The notes beneath the pieces are model-generated. The model was not told the DNA's origin, searched no databases, and was given only the letters and a program-made list of their open reading frames with translations. A stretch of DNA of 64,000 nucleotides from contig NZ_JAMXMX010000003.1 of the NCBI RefSeq assembly GCF_024055725.1, positions 341,845 to 405,844 of the forward strand. The letters are read 5' to 3'. This DNA comes from Actinoallomurus spadix (lineage in GTDB: Bacteria > Actinomycetota > Actinomycetes > Streptosporangiales > Streptosporangiaceae). Positions 8,898 to 22,136 of this stretch are shown piece by piece (position 1 is the stretch's first letter; the number at the start of each line of letters is the position of its first letter). The translations under genes and the position numbers were made by a program.

Positions 8898-9768
8898 GAC
8901 AGGCTTCCGGGGAGCACCGAGCGGGGGGCGCCGTAGGCGTCGAACGGGATCGTGCCGAGGTCGTCCCAGCGGACCCGCTCGCCGCGGAACACCGGGCCCT
9001 CCACGCAGGAGCGCGCCATGTGGGTGACGCCCTCGTCGTCGATGACGGGGAGCACGCAGGCCTGGCAGACCCCGGTGCCGCAGGACATCGGCTCCTCGAC
9101 CGCCACCTGCACGGGCAGGTCGTATCGGACGGCGATCCGCGACACCGCCCGCAGCGTCTCGGTCGGGCCGCAGGCGTACACCACCTCGGCGGCGGCCTCC
9201 TCCACCACGGCGGCCACGAGGTCCTCGGGGCGGCCCCGGTGGCCGAGCGAGCCGTCCTCGGTGACGACGGACGTGGAGTCGCCGACCCGGCGCGCCGCGC
9301 GCGTGCCGTACACGTGCTCGGACTCGGCGCCGCCGAGCACGAAGTGGACCGCGCACTCGCGCTGGCGGAGCACGGCGGCGAGGGGGAACAGCGCCGCCCC
9401 CGAGTGCCCCTCCCCGACGAGGACGCAGCGCACGGGGTGGCGCGGCAGCGGGAAGGGGCGGCCGAGCGGGCCCGCGACGTCGAGGATGTCGCGCGGGCGC
9501 AGCGCTGCCAGCCACTGCGTGCCGGTGCCGCGCACCGCGAAGACGATCTCGACGGTGCCGCCGTAGTCGGGCTTGACCTCGCGGACGAAGAAGCAGCGCC
9601 GCGTCAGCATGCTCGACCGTTCACCGCCGACGGCCAGGGCGACGAACTGCCCTGGCCGGAAGCGTTCGGCGATGCCCGGGGCCACCAGCGTCATCGCGTG
9701 GTAGGCCCCGGTCCGCCGGATCGTCAGGACCGTTCCGGGCACCTGTACCGGTGCGACCGGTGAGTCGG

Positions 9769-9772
<4 letters not shown>
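8894..9772 (-). CDS. pyrK: Dihydroorotate dehydrogenase electron-transfer subunit
   Basis: PyrK is the FAD and [2Fe-2S] subunit that links PyrD to NAD. The 292 residues comprise an N-terminal flavin domain ('[21 protein letters not shown]'), an NAD-binding core and a C-terminal cluster site '[17 protein letters not shown]' plus a later Cys in 'MARSCVEG', giving four ligands. It overlaps carB by four bases upstream and pyrD by four bases downstream, consistent with coupled translation and fixed stoichiometry. Confidence 0.96.
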
Positions 9773-13106
<3,334 letters not shown>

Positions 13107-13107
<1 letters not shown>

Positions 13108-13304
13108 CAGGTTCCCTGTCCGGAGGCGACCGCGACGGCCACGAGGGCCAGCACGGTCAGGGCGGCGGCGACGGTGGTGAGGATGAGGGCCAGCGGTGTC
13201 GGGGGCCGGGCCCGTACGACGGCGTCGTTCGGGTCGACGGGCACGTGGCCGTGGGACGCGGTGTCCGAGGCGTGGTCCGCCTCGTGGCCGGATACGTCGG
13301 TCAT
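13107..13304 (-). CDS. Small membrane protein between carA and carB
   Basis: A 65-residue protein with a hydrophilic, His/Asp-rich N-terminus ('[20 protein letters not shown]') and a single C-terminal membrane helix (about residues 38-60, '[20 protein letters not shown]'). The ATG at 13304 has a strong AAGGAGG site. It is wedged between carA and carB, sharing one base with the carB start, so it is clearly part of the pyr operon. Comparable small membrane ORFs occur at this place in other actinobacteria. Its role is unknown; anchoring of the synthase is speculation. Confidence 0.85.
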
Positions 13305-13344
13305 GAACCCTCCTTCGTCGGAGGAGAGACCAGAGGCGCTGCGC

Positions 13345-14460
13345 TCATGAACGGTCCATGAGGTCGCAGAAGCGGTCGAACAGGCCCGTCGCGTCGTGCG
13401 GGCCCGGGGCGGCCTCGGGGTGGTACTGCACGCTGAACGCGGGCCGGTCGAGCAGCCGCAGCCCCTCGACGACGCCGTCGTTGAGGTCGACGTGGCTGAC
13501 CTCGGCGCGGCCGAACGGCGTGTCGAACGGGCCGTCCAGCGGCGCCTCCACCGCGAACCCGTGGTTGTGGCTCGTGATGTGCACCCGGCCGTTGGCACGG
13601 TCCTGCACCGGCTGGTTCACGCCGCGGTGGCCGAAGCGCAGCTTGTACGTGCCGAGGCCCAGCGCCCGGCCCAGCATCTGGTTGCCGAGGCAGATGCCGA
13701 ACACCGGCGTGCCGCCGTCCAGGACCCCGCGCATGGACTCGACCGCGTAGCCACAGGCGGCCGGGTCGCCCGGCCCGTTGCTGTAGAAGACCCCGTCCGG
13801 CTCGAGGGCGAGGATCTCCTCGGCGGTCACGGTCGCGGGCAGGACGTGCACCTCGCAGCCCCGCTCGGCCATGCGCCGGGGCGTCATCGCCTTGATGCCC
13901 AGGTCGATCGCCGCCACCCGGTGACGCACCTCGCCCTCGGGCCGCACGACGTACGGCTCGGGCGTGGACACGACGCGGGCCAGGTCGGCGCCGATCATGT
14001 CGGGGCTGTCCAGCACGCGCTCCAGGAGCGCCTGCGGGTCGGTCTCGGTCGTGCTCACGCCGGCCCGCATGGCGCCCTTGTCCCGGAGGTGCCGGGTGAG
14101 CGCGCGCGTGCCGTTGATCGCGATGCCGACGACGCCGTAGTCGCGCAGCTCGTCGTCGAGCGAACGGCGGGCCCGCCAGTTCGACACGACCCGCGACGGC
14201 TCACGGACGACGTACCCGGCGACCTGGACGCGGCCGGACTCGGGGTCCTCGTCGTTGACGCCGGTGTTGCCGATGTGCGGCGCGGTCATCGTGACGATCT
14301 GCCGGTGGTACGACGGGTCGGTCAGGGTCTCCTGGTAGCCCGTCATCCCGGTGTTGAAGACGATCTCCCCGAACGCCTCTCCCTCGGCCCCGTACGCGGT
14401 GCCGTGGAAGGTCCGGCCGTCCTCCAGGACGAGCAGCGCCGGCTTGGTCGCGCGATTCAA
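13345..14460 (-). CDS. carA: Carbamoyl-phosphate synthase small subunit (glutaminase)
   Basis: CarA hydrolyses glutamine and channels ammonia to CarB. The N-terminal domain starts '[20 protein letters not shown]'; the C-terminal class I glutamine amidotransferase has the nucleophile in '[13 protein letters not shown]' and the His/Glu pair in '[12 protein letters not shown]'. I place the start at the TTG at 14460, which overlaps the pyrC stop as TTGA and has GGAAGGG upstream. That gives 371 residues, the normal size. An open frame extending upstream to 14799 is antiphase pyrC sequence. Confidence 0.96.
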   Translation of the reverse strand: MNRATKPALLVLEDGRTFHGTAYGAEGEAFGEIVFNTGMTGYQETLTDPSYHRQIVTMTAPHIGNTGVNDEDPESGRVQVAGYVVREPSRVVSNWRARRSLDDELRDYGVVGIAINGTRALTRHLRDKGAMRAGVSTTETDPQALLERVLDSPDMIGADLARVVSTPEPYVVRPEGEVRHRVAAIDLGIKAMTPRRMAERGCEVHVLPATVTAEEILALEPDGVFYSNGPGDPAACGYAVESMRGVLDGGTPVFGICLGNQMLGRALGLGTYKLRFGHRGVNQPVQDRANGRVHITSHNHGFAVEAPLDGPFDTPFGRAEVSHVDLNDGVVEGLRLLDRPAFSVQYHPEAAPGPHDATGLFDRFCDLMDRS

Positions 14461-15736
14461 ATCGGTTTCCCTTCCAGAACGGTGGGACGGCCGCGCAGGA
14501 ACGTCGCCTGCACCCGGCCCGGCAACTCCAGCCCGGCGAACGGCGTGTTCCGGCTCTTCGAGACGAAGCCCCCCGGATCGACCACCGTGCGCACGGACGG
14601 GTCGTACAACGTCAGATTCGCCGGGGCGCCGACCTCGATCGGGCGGCCCTGGCCACTCAGGCGGCCGATGCGCGCCGGGCGGACCGCCATGCGGTCCGCG
14701 ACGCCGGCCCAGTCGAGCAGACCGGTCTCGACCATGGCCTCGTGCACCACCGACAGGGCCGTCTCCAGCCCGATCATGCCCATCGCCGCCGGCGCCCACT
14801 CGGTCTCCTTGGCCTCGGCCGGGTGCGGGGCGTGGTCGGTGGCGACACAGTCGATCGTGCCGTCGGCGAGCGCCTCACGCAGCGCCTCGACGTCGGCCTT
14901 GGTCCGCAGCGGCGGGTTCACCTTGTAGACGGGGTCGTACGTCTCGGCGAGCTCGTCGGTCAGCAGCAGGTGATGCGGGGTGACCTCCGCGGTGACCTGC
15001 CAGCCCTTGCTCTTCGCCCACCGGATGATCTCCACCGAGCCGGCGGTCGAGACGTGGCAGACGTGCAGCCGGGACCCGACGTGCGCGGCGAGCAGGCAGT
15101 CGCGCGCGATGATCGCCTCCTCGGCGACGGCGGGCCAGCCCGCCAGGCCGAGCCGCCCGGACACCTCGCCCTCGTTCATCTGCGCGTGCTCGGTGAGCCG
15201 GGGCTCCTGCGCGTGCTGCGCGACCACGCCGTCGAACGCCTTGACGTACTCCAGCGCGCGGCGCATCAGCACCGCGTCGGACACGCAGTGCCCGTCGTCG
15301 GAGAACACCCGCACCCGCGCCGCCGAGTCGGCCATCGCGCCGAGCTCGGCGAGGCGCTCGCCCTCCAGTCCGCGGGTGACCGCGCCGACCGGGTGGACGT
15401 CGCAGTGGCCGGCCTCGCGGCCGAGCCGCCAGACCTGCTCGACGACGCCGGCCGTGTCGGCCACCGGCTCGGTGTTGGCCATGGCGTGCACGGCCGTGTA
15501 GCCGCCGGCCGCCGCGGCGCGCGTGCCGCTCTCGACCGTCTCGGCGTCCTCCCGGCCGGGCTCGCGCAGGTGGGTGTGCAGGTCGACCAGGCCCGGCAGC
15601 GCGATCAGCCCGTCGGCGTCGACCACCGTGGCCTCCCGCGCCGTCAGGCCGGTGCCGACCTCGGCGACGACGCCGTCACGGACCAGGATGTCGGCGGGCG
15701 CGCCGCCGAGGATCCGCGCGCCCTTGATGAGGTGCG

Positions 15737-15740
<4 letters not shown>
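14457..15740 (-). CDS. pyrC: Dihydroorotase
   Basis: A zinc amidohydrolase that cyclises carbamoyl aspartate to dihydroorotate. The metal-binding '[20 protein letters not shown]' and later '[16 protein letters not shown]' are both intact. The 427-residue length matches the class I type found beside pyrB. The GTG at 15740 overlaps the pyrB stop (GTGA), with AAGGGAAG as ribosome-binding site; the open frame upstream of it is pyrB in another phase. Confidence 0.97.
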
Positions 15741-17361
<1,621 letters not shown>

Positions 17362-17634
17362 TTAAAGGACGTCGGGCGCTATCACGTTAGCAGCCCGGGT
17401 AGTCTGCCCCCGACACCGGGACCGGCACGTTTCCGCTGGTGACAACGCTGCGCATGCGGGCCGCCGGACACCGGGCCGGGGTTGTGGCAAGCTTTTACCC
17501 GGCGGTCGGCGGCCTGTGCGGCGCGTGGCCGCCGGGCCACGCGAGCCCCGGCGGGCAAGGGTTTTCGCGCTCTCCGGACCCCGCTCCGGAGCCCTCGCGG
17601 ACGCCGACTGTTTCGCCGCTTTTTTCCAATCGGC

Positions 17635-17663
17635 TTGACCTGGGGCGCTACCCGTTTTACCGT
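17635..17663 (+). promoter_or_regulatory. bldD promoter
   Basis: TTGACC (17635-17640) and TACCGT (17658-17663) are separated by 17 bases, a good housekeeping-type promoter for bldD. GTCAC and GTAAC half-sites immediately overlap and follow the -10 (17662-17678), compatible with BldD autoregulation. The rest of the pyrR-bldD gap (17361-17634) shows only a CTCCGGA/TCCGGAG inverted repeat (17572-17591) and the presumed pyr promoter. Confidence 0.65.
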
Positions 17664-17669
17664 CACTGT

Positions 17670-17831
17670 CCGTAACCATCCCAGGAGATGGACCCCTCGG
17701 GCAGTCGGCCCCCGGCCGGCTGAGAGTGCGCCCCACGGCACACCCGTCTCGGGGCAGGCGGGAGCCACCCGTCCGGGTCCCCCTCCCGGGGCCACTATCG
17801 ACGACGAGAAAGTGAGCCTGGGGGCCGCACG
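17670..17831 (+). other. Long GC-rich leader of bldD
   Basis: About 160 bases separate the predicted transcription start from the bldD ATG. The stretch is rich in complementary G and C runs (for example GGCCCCCGGCC near 17708-17718 and CCGGGTCCCCCTCCCGGGG near 17774-17792) and so could fold extensively. I could not match it to a known riboswitch class. Confidence 0.35.
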
Positions 17832-18326
17832 ATGCCGTCTGAATACGCTAAGGCTCTCGGCGCGAGGCTTCGCGCCATCCGCACCCAGCAGGGCCTGTCC
17901 CTGCACGGCGTGGAGGAGAAATCCCGTGGCCGCTGGAAGGCCGTCGTCGTGGGTTCGTACGAGCGGGGCGACCGCGCCGTCACCGTTCAGAAGCTGGCCG
18001 AGCTCGCCGAGTTCTACGGCGTGCCGGTGTCCGAGTTGCTCCCCGGCGGAGCCGCGCCGAGCCCCCTGGGCCCGACGCCGAAGCTCGTGATCGATCTCGA
18101 GCGACTCCAGCAGCTTCCGAAGGACAAGGCCGGTCCACTCGCCCGTTACGCCGCGACGATCCAAAGCCAGCGGGGCGACTACAACGGAAAGGTCCTGTCC
18201 ATCCGGCAGGAGGATCTGCGTTCGCTCGCGGTGATCTACGACAAGTCACCGACGGAGCTCACCGAGGAACTCATCGGCTGGGGCGTCCTCGACCCCGAGG
18301 CGCGCCGCGCGGTCGAAGCGTTCTGA
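17832..18326 (+). CDS. bldD: Developmental transcription regulator BldD
   Basis: BldD represses sporulation genes during vegetative growth when dimerised by tetrameric c-di-GMP. The N-terminal XRE-type helix-turn-helix ('YAKALGARLRAIRTQQGLSL' to 'YGVPVSELLPG') is joined to a C-terminal domain carrying the c-di-GMP signature RGD-x8-RQ(D/E)D, here 'RGDYNGKVLSIRQED'. At 164 residues it is full length. It is transcribed away from the pyr operon, the arrangement also known from Streptomyces. A strong terminator follows. Confidence 0.97.
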   Translation: MPSEYAKALGARLRAIRTQQGLSLHGVEEKSRGRWKAVVVGSYERGDRAVTVQKLAELAEFYGVPVSELLPGGAAPSPLGPTPKLVIDLERLQQLPKDKAGPLARYAATIQSQRGDYNGKVLSIRQEDLRSLAVIYDKSPTELTEELIGWGVLDPEARRAVEAF

Positions 18327-18387
18327 TCCCCCTCCCGGTCCACGCGGCCCTCCCCTGAGCCGCCGCATGACCGATGTTCGTGACGAA

Positions 18388-18420
18388 ACCCGTCCGGAAC
18401 CCCACCGGACGGGTTTCTTC
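18388..18420 (+). terminator. Intrinsic terminator of bldD
   Basis: ACCCGTCCGG pairs with CCGGACGGGT around a 7-base loop, followed by TTTCTTC, 60 bases after the bldD stop. Confidence 0.9.
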
Positions 18421-18768
18421 ATGCTCCGTCAGCGCCGCCCGCGCGCACCCGCGCCCGCGGCCCGCACCCCGGCCCCCACGGCAGTACACCGCCGGTCGGA
18501 CGCACTGTTCGCCGCCGCGGTGGTCACATCGCCGCCGTCGTTGACGTGCGATGACCGGTTCGGCGGGTTCGGCGGGTCAACGCCGACGTCAATGTGGCCG
18601 ACCGATCCTGCCGGCACGCCTCTTGCACACCCTTCGGCGCGAAGCGATCGGCATCCGGCCTGGCCACGGTCTCTCGTTCGCGTGCAGGGACGTGGACATG
18701 CCGCGCGCCGCGCCGCGCGGGGCCCGCCGTTCGGGGGGAGGTCACGGCGGGTCCCGCGGGCGTCGACC
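18421..18768. other. Intergenic region with no supported gene
   Basis: About 350 bases between the bldD terminator and the next hairpin. Open frames here are short, Arg/Pro-rich and lack ribosome-binding sites. TTGACG (18540) and CGTCAA (18589) are inverted copies about 50 bases apart. This is where the pyr-bldD block joins a block that other actinobacteria have elsewhere. Confidence 0.5.
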
Positions 18769-18797
18769 GGGGCTCCCGCGCCTACGGAGCCCCTTTT
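18769..18797. terminator. Bidirectional hairpin terminator
   Basis: GGGGCTCC pairs with GGAGCCCC around a 9-base loop and is followed by TTTT on the plus strand. It lies 11 bases beyond the stop of the minus-strand HEPN gene, which it probably terminates; the T-run nevertheless faces the plus direction. Confidence 0.7.
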
Positions 18798-18807
18798 CGG
18801 GAGGGTC

Positions 18808-19260
18808 TCAGCCGGCGGCCGGCAGCATGGGCTGGCCGGGGACGCCGAGGGTGGTCTCGACCAGCGACACGAAGATCTCCGCATCGTGCAGCAGTTCGTC
18901 GGCCTCGGCCGCGGTGACCGCGCGGGGCAGGCCGGCCTCCGCGGCGGCACGTTTGCCGGCACCGGCGGCGAAGAACGCCGCCCACTCGCGCAGCGCGGGC
19001 TCGGCCTCGGGCAGCAGCACCCAGACACTGCGCGGTCTGCCGCGCGTCCGGGAGTCCGGGTCGGCGCGCTCGGCGAGCACGGCGGCGGCGGCGCGCAGCG
19101 CCGCGAGGTGCGCCGCGACGTAGCGCAGCGCCGGGGCGGCCGACTCGGCGGCCTCGATCAGCCCGCGGCGTGCCGTCTGGAGGAGTGACATCGCCGATGC
19201 GGCGGGCCTGCGCCGGGGTGCCGGACTCGGCGGGACGGAAGTTGACGACCTTGCGGACAT
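18808..19260 (-). CDS. SAV_6107-type HEPN domain protein
   Basis: A 150-residue, almost wholly helical protein resembling the actinobacterial SAV_6107 family of HEPN-fold proteins. Seen are 'SLLQTARRGLIEAAESAAPA', 'RYVAAHLAALRAAAAVLAER' and a C-terminal 'VTAAEADELLHDAEIFVSLV'. Some HEPN proteins are RNases with an Rx4-6H motif; I see no clear copy here, so nuclease activity is not assumed. The ATG at 19260 has an ideal AAGGAGG seven bases upstream. A perfect LexA box lies 152 bases upstream, which suggests DNA-damage control. Confidence 0.75.
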   Translation of the reverse strand: MSARSSTSVPPSPAPRRRPAASAMSLLQTARRGLIEAAESAAPALRYVAAHLAALRAAAAVLAERADPDSRTRGRPRSVWVLLPEAEPALREWAAFFAAGAGKRAAAEAGLPRAVTAAEADELLHDAEIFVSLVETTLGVPGQPMLPAAG

Positions 19261-19411
19261 GACATGCCTCCTTCCGCTGGGCGGGCCCGAGGGCCCAGGG
19301 GAGGCCGGGCGAAGCGCTTCCCCTCGCCCCGCCCGGCCGTCGCATCCCGCCCGGCATCGCGCTGCCCGCGAGACGATCCCCTCGGCGCGGGCCGCGAGTC
19401 CCGCGCCGTAC

Positions 19412-19427
19412 TCGAACACAGGTTCGA
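19412..19427. promoter_or_regulatory. LexA-binding SOS box
   Basis: TCGAAC-ACAG-GTTCGA matches the actinobacterial SOS box TCGAAC-N4-GTTCGA at every conserved position. It lies between the divergent HEPN and YbaK genes, 152 bases from the HEPN start and 116 from the YbaK start. TTCGAA copies nearby (19470, 19493) are not in SOS-box arrangement. Confidence 0.75.
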
Positions 19428-19542
19428 GCATGCATCTCAGTAAAGCGGCCGCGACATCATTCGTCAACGTGTTCGAATAGGTGTGTCCTCGCAGTTCGAA
19501 ACCCCTTACCTCGCTCCCCGCCACGAGCCGTAAGGTGCTCCC

Positions 19543-20007
19543 ATGCATCCCAACGTCGAACGCGTCGCCGCCCGCCTGCGTGAGCTGGGCGCCACCGGTG
19601 AGGTCCGGGAGCTGCCCGAGGCCGCGCCCACGGCGGTCGCGGCCGCGGCTCAGCTCGGCTGCGACGTCGGCGCCATCGCCAACAGCCTCGTCTTCGCCGC
19701 CGACGGCGAACCCCTCCTGGTGCTCACCAGCGGCGCGCACCGCGTGAACACCGCCGCGCTGGCCGAGCGGATCGGCGTTGAGAAGGTCAAACGGGCGGAC
19801 GCGGAGTTCGTCCGGGCGGCGACGGGGCAGCCCATCGGCGGGGTCGCCCCTCTCGGGCACCCGGCGCCGATCCGGACCCTCGTCGACACGTGGCTGGCCA
19901 AGTACGACGTCGTCTGGGCCGCGGCGGGGCATCCGCACACCATCTTCCCCACCTCGTACGAGGAACTGCTCCGCCTCACGGGCGGCACGCCGACCGACGT
20001 CGACTGA
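19543..20007 (+). CDS. YbaK/aminoacyl-tRNA deacylase family protein
   Basis: Members hydrolyse mischarged aminoacyl-tRNAs in trans (for example Cys-tRNAPro or Ala-tRNAPro). The 154-residue protein is a stand-alone editing domain: 'VGAIANSLVFAADGEPLLVL', 'VTSGAHRVN'-like 'LTSGAHRVNTAALAERIG' and the conserved 'GQPIGGVAPLGHPAPIRTLV'. A -10-like TAAGGT ends six bases before the ATG, so the transcript is probably leaderless. It is divergent from the HEPN gene across the SOS box. Confidence 0.92.
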   Translation: MHPNVERVAARLRELGATGEVRELPEAAPTAVAAAAQLGCDVGAIANSLVFAADGEPLLVLTSGAHRVNTAALAERIGVEKVKRADAEFVRAATGQPIGGVAPLGHPAPIRTLVDTWLAKYDVVWAAAGHPHTIFPTSYEELLRLTGGTPTDVD

Positions 20008-20153
20008 ACCACCGTCCCGTTCCGGCCCCCGGGCGTGACCGGACCTGGACGGTCCGTGACACGATCGGATACGGGTCTCCGGGGACAACCGCCGAAAGGC
20101 GGTGATACAACGGTCACCTGACGCTCAAGCGCACTCTCCGGAGCGGGTGCCCC

Positions 20154-21155
20154 ATGGCTGGACAGGACGGTCTGCGTGCCAGTGCGGCGCGTGACAGGGA
20201 TTTCGTCGGCATCGACACCGCCGCGATGGCTCGGCTCATCCAGCAGATGACGAGCGCGTCGAACGCCATCACGGCCTGGCTGCGCACGAACGCCGCGCTG
20301 CCCGCGGGTGTCCCGCGCACCGGCCTGCATCAGGCCGCGGCGGTGGAGAGCTGGGCTCGCGCCCAGCCGGGGATGCTCAGCCGGCGGCGGAGCTACGCGA
20401 TCGCCCATCTGAGCAAGGGCGCCGCCGACATGCCGAAGGCAGGCACCGGCCGGCTCGGCGCCCATCCGGGCGGTACGACGGCGGCCGGGGCGGGGCACGC
20501 GGTCGGCCACTTCCCCGACGCCCACGCCGCGACGAGAGCGGGAACCACCGACGCCACCGCGATCAACGCCGCGCTGACGGCCGACCACCCGATTCCGGCG
20601 GCGGTCTGGAAACGGCTGGCCGCCGACTCCGGCGACCCGGACTACGTCAAGGGCCTGTACGCCCGGCTCGGCCCGGCGGGCACCGCCGGCCTGATCGAAG
20701 CCGCGCTCGGCCACGAGGCGCGCCTGGCGGCGGTCCGGGAGTCGCTGGGCCTGGCCAGCCACCACCTTCGGATGTCCGAGACCTGGCTGCGCGGCCTCCT
20801 CGAGGAGGCCACCCGGAAGGGCGTGCACGACGAAGCGGTGAGCGTGCTGGAACACGCCGGGCTCGACCGGCGCGCGAAGGTCGCCCTGGCGCATGTCGGC
20901 CTGACGCACCTGGGCGCGGCGCCGCCGGGCCACCGCGTCCCCGCGCCGAATCCTCCGCACGAGGCGATGCTCCGCCCCGCGGCGGCGGATCCCGAGGCCG
21001 TGGCCGAGCTGCACGCGCGCCACTCCGACGCCGTGCGCCGGGCGCTGGCGGCCTGTCCGGCCTCCACGGTGCTGCAGCGGCTCGGCGCGCTCCAGGGCGA
21101 GCGGCTCGACGGCACGGCCCGCGTGGTCACTCCTCCGGCGAAGGAGGGCCCGTGA
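20154..21155 (+). CDS. Hypothetical helical protein, possibly WXG100-like
   Basis: A 333-residue protein I do not recognise with confidence. The N-terminal 100 residues are helical and amphipathic ('VGIDTAAMARLIQQMTSASN' then 'QAAAVESWARAQPGMLSRRR'), resembling the long helical hairpins of ESX/WXG100-type secretion substrates. A Gly/Ala/Thr-rich middle is followed by a second helical region from about residue 150. There is no signal peptide or membrane segment. The ATG has GGAG nine bases upstream. Its stop overlaps a mini-ORF by four bases, and a small W-x-G-containing protein and an acetyltransferase follow in the same chain. Confidence 0.75.
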   Translation: MAGQDGLRASAARDRDFVGIDTAAMARLIQQMTSASNAITAWLRTNAALPAGVPRTGLHQAAAVESWARAQPGMLSRRRSYAIAHLSKGAADMPKAGTGRLGAHPGGTTAAGAGHAVGHFPDAHAATRAGTTDATAINAALTADHPIPAAVWKRLAADSGDPDYVKGLYARLGPAGTAGLIEAALGHEARLAAVRESLGLASHHLRMSETWLRGLLEEATRKGVHDEAVSVLEHAGLDRRAKVALAHVGLTHLGAAPPGHRVPAPNPPHEAMLRPAAADPEAVAELHARHSDAVRRALAACPASTVLQRLGALQGERLDGTARVVTPPAKEGP

Positions 21156-21223
21156 ACGAGCGGAGCGAGCGAGCCGATGACGCGGCCCGCCCGGTCACAC
21201 CTCCGACGAAGGAGGACTCGTGA
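21152..21223 (+). CDS. 23-residue coupled mini-ORF
   Basis: GTG at 21152 overlaps the preceding stop (GTGA) and its own stop overlaps the next gene's GTG (GTGA). AAGGAGG lies just upstream of it, and a near-identical AAGGAGG module lies upstream of the next gene. The peptide 'VNERSERADDAARPVTPPTK' plus 'EDS' ends like the tail of the previous protein ('VVTPPAKEGP'), so it seems to be born from duplication of that gene's 3' end. It may serve translational coupling and not encode a functional product. Confidence 0.45.
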   Translation: MNERSERADDAARPVTPPTKEDS

Positions 21224-21543
21224 CCGCCTATCCGCCCGCGCCGGCCACCGTGCGGCCGCCGGCGGCGGCGTCGCCGGCGCCGGGTGAGCCCGTGCAGCAG
21301 CCGAACCCGGCGTACGTCGAGCTGTTCGCCGCGTACGAGCGCGCCTACTCGAGCGCCCACTCGCTCGAGACGGCGCTGGATCCGCCGCTGCGCACGGTCG
21401 GAGACGCCTGGGTGGGGCCGGCCGCGCGCGGCTGGGAGCGGGAGCTGGAGACCGAGCGCGGCCGGCTCAGGAAGGCGGCCGCGCAGATCCTGTGGGACAT
21501 TTACGACGCACTGTCCAAAGTCCCGCCTTACCTACCGAAGTGA
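21220..21543 (+). CDS. Small helical protein, WXG100-like
   Basis: A 107-residue protein with a Pro/Ala-rich N-terminus of about 30 residues and a helical hairpin: 'NPAYVELFAAYERAYSSAHS', a turn with 'DAWVGPAARGWERELE', and 'RLRKAAAQILWDIYDAL'. The W-V-G turn between two helices and the length resemble ESAT-6/WXG100 proteins, which are exported by type VII secretion as dimers. No secretion components are in the window. The GTG start has AAGGAGG four bases upstream. It overlaps the acetyltransferase GTG by four bases. Confidence 0.7.
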   Translation: MTAYPPAPATVRPPAAASPAPGEPVQQPNPAYVELFAAYERAYSSAHSLETALDPPLRTVGDAWVGPAARGWERELETERGRLRKAAAQILWDIYDALSKVPPYLPK

Positions 21544-22136
21544 GCCCCGTGAGATCAGCTTTCGGAACCCGGCGGGAGACCGCCCCGCAGATACGGGAGA
21601 TCGACCGGCGCGGCTTCTACCGGCGGCTCGACGCGATGCTGGCGACCTACGCCGCGGCGATGGAGCCGCCCGTCGACCAGATGCCGGGCCGGCGCACGAT
21701 CATGGAGCGCCACGCCGCGTATCCGGGCTTCCGGGCGTTCGTCGCCGGGCGCCGGCGCGACGTGGTCGGCTTCGCGTACGGCTTCCGCGGTGAGCCCGGG
21801 CAGTGGTGGCACGACGTGGTCCACGCCGCGCTCGCCGAGACGGGCGGCCCGGAGCACGCCCAGGCGTGGATGGGCGACACCTTCGAGGTCGCGGAACTGC
21901 ACGTCCACCCCGACAGCCAGGGTCAGGGACTCGGCCGCAGACTGATCACCACGCTGTGCGCGGACCGCCCGGAGCGGAACGTCGTGCTGTCCACGCTGGA
22001 CGCCGAGACGCCCGCCCGGAATCTGTACCGCTCGCTGGGCCTGACGGACCTGCTCACCGCCTTCCGGTTCCCGGGCGGGGGCCCGCTCTACGCGGTGATG
22101 GGCGCGCGGCTCCCGCTGAGCTCCAGGCGGTCGTAG
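21540..22136 (+). CDS. GNAT family N-acetyltransferase
   Basis: A 198-residue acetyl-CoA-dependent acetyltransferase. Motif A is '[20 protein letters not shown]', with the Q-x-x-G-x-G acetyl-CoA loop, followed by '[18 protein letters not shown]', typical of motif B. The GTG at 21540 overlaps the previous stop (GTGA), making this the last of four overlapping ORFs; a GTG at 21549 is an alternative. Its 3' end overlaps the convergent metF gene by 49 bases. The substrate is unknown; acetylation of a partner encoded in the chain is possible. Confidence 0.88.
   Translation: MSPVRSAFGTRRETAPQIREIDRRGFYRRLDAMLATYAAAMEPPVDQMPGRRTIMERHAAYPGFRAFVAGRRRDVVGFAYGFRGEPGQWWHDVVHAALAETGGPEHAQAWMGDTFEVAELHVHPDSQGQGLGRRLITTLCADRPERNVVLSTLDAETPARNLYRSLGLTDLLTAFRFPGGGPLYAVMGARLPLSSRRS

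Noticed and set aside
17670..17831. bldD leader as TPP, SAM, c-di-GMP or ydaO riboswitch
   Set aside because: A CTGAGA-like string occurs, but the matching conserved blocks of each class are absent.
18367..18768. Possible small RNA or ORF between bldD and the HEPN gene
   Set aside because: A terminator-like T-run hairpin faces the plus strand, but no plus-strand promoter or credible ORF was found before it.
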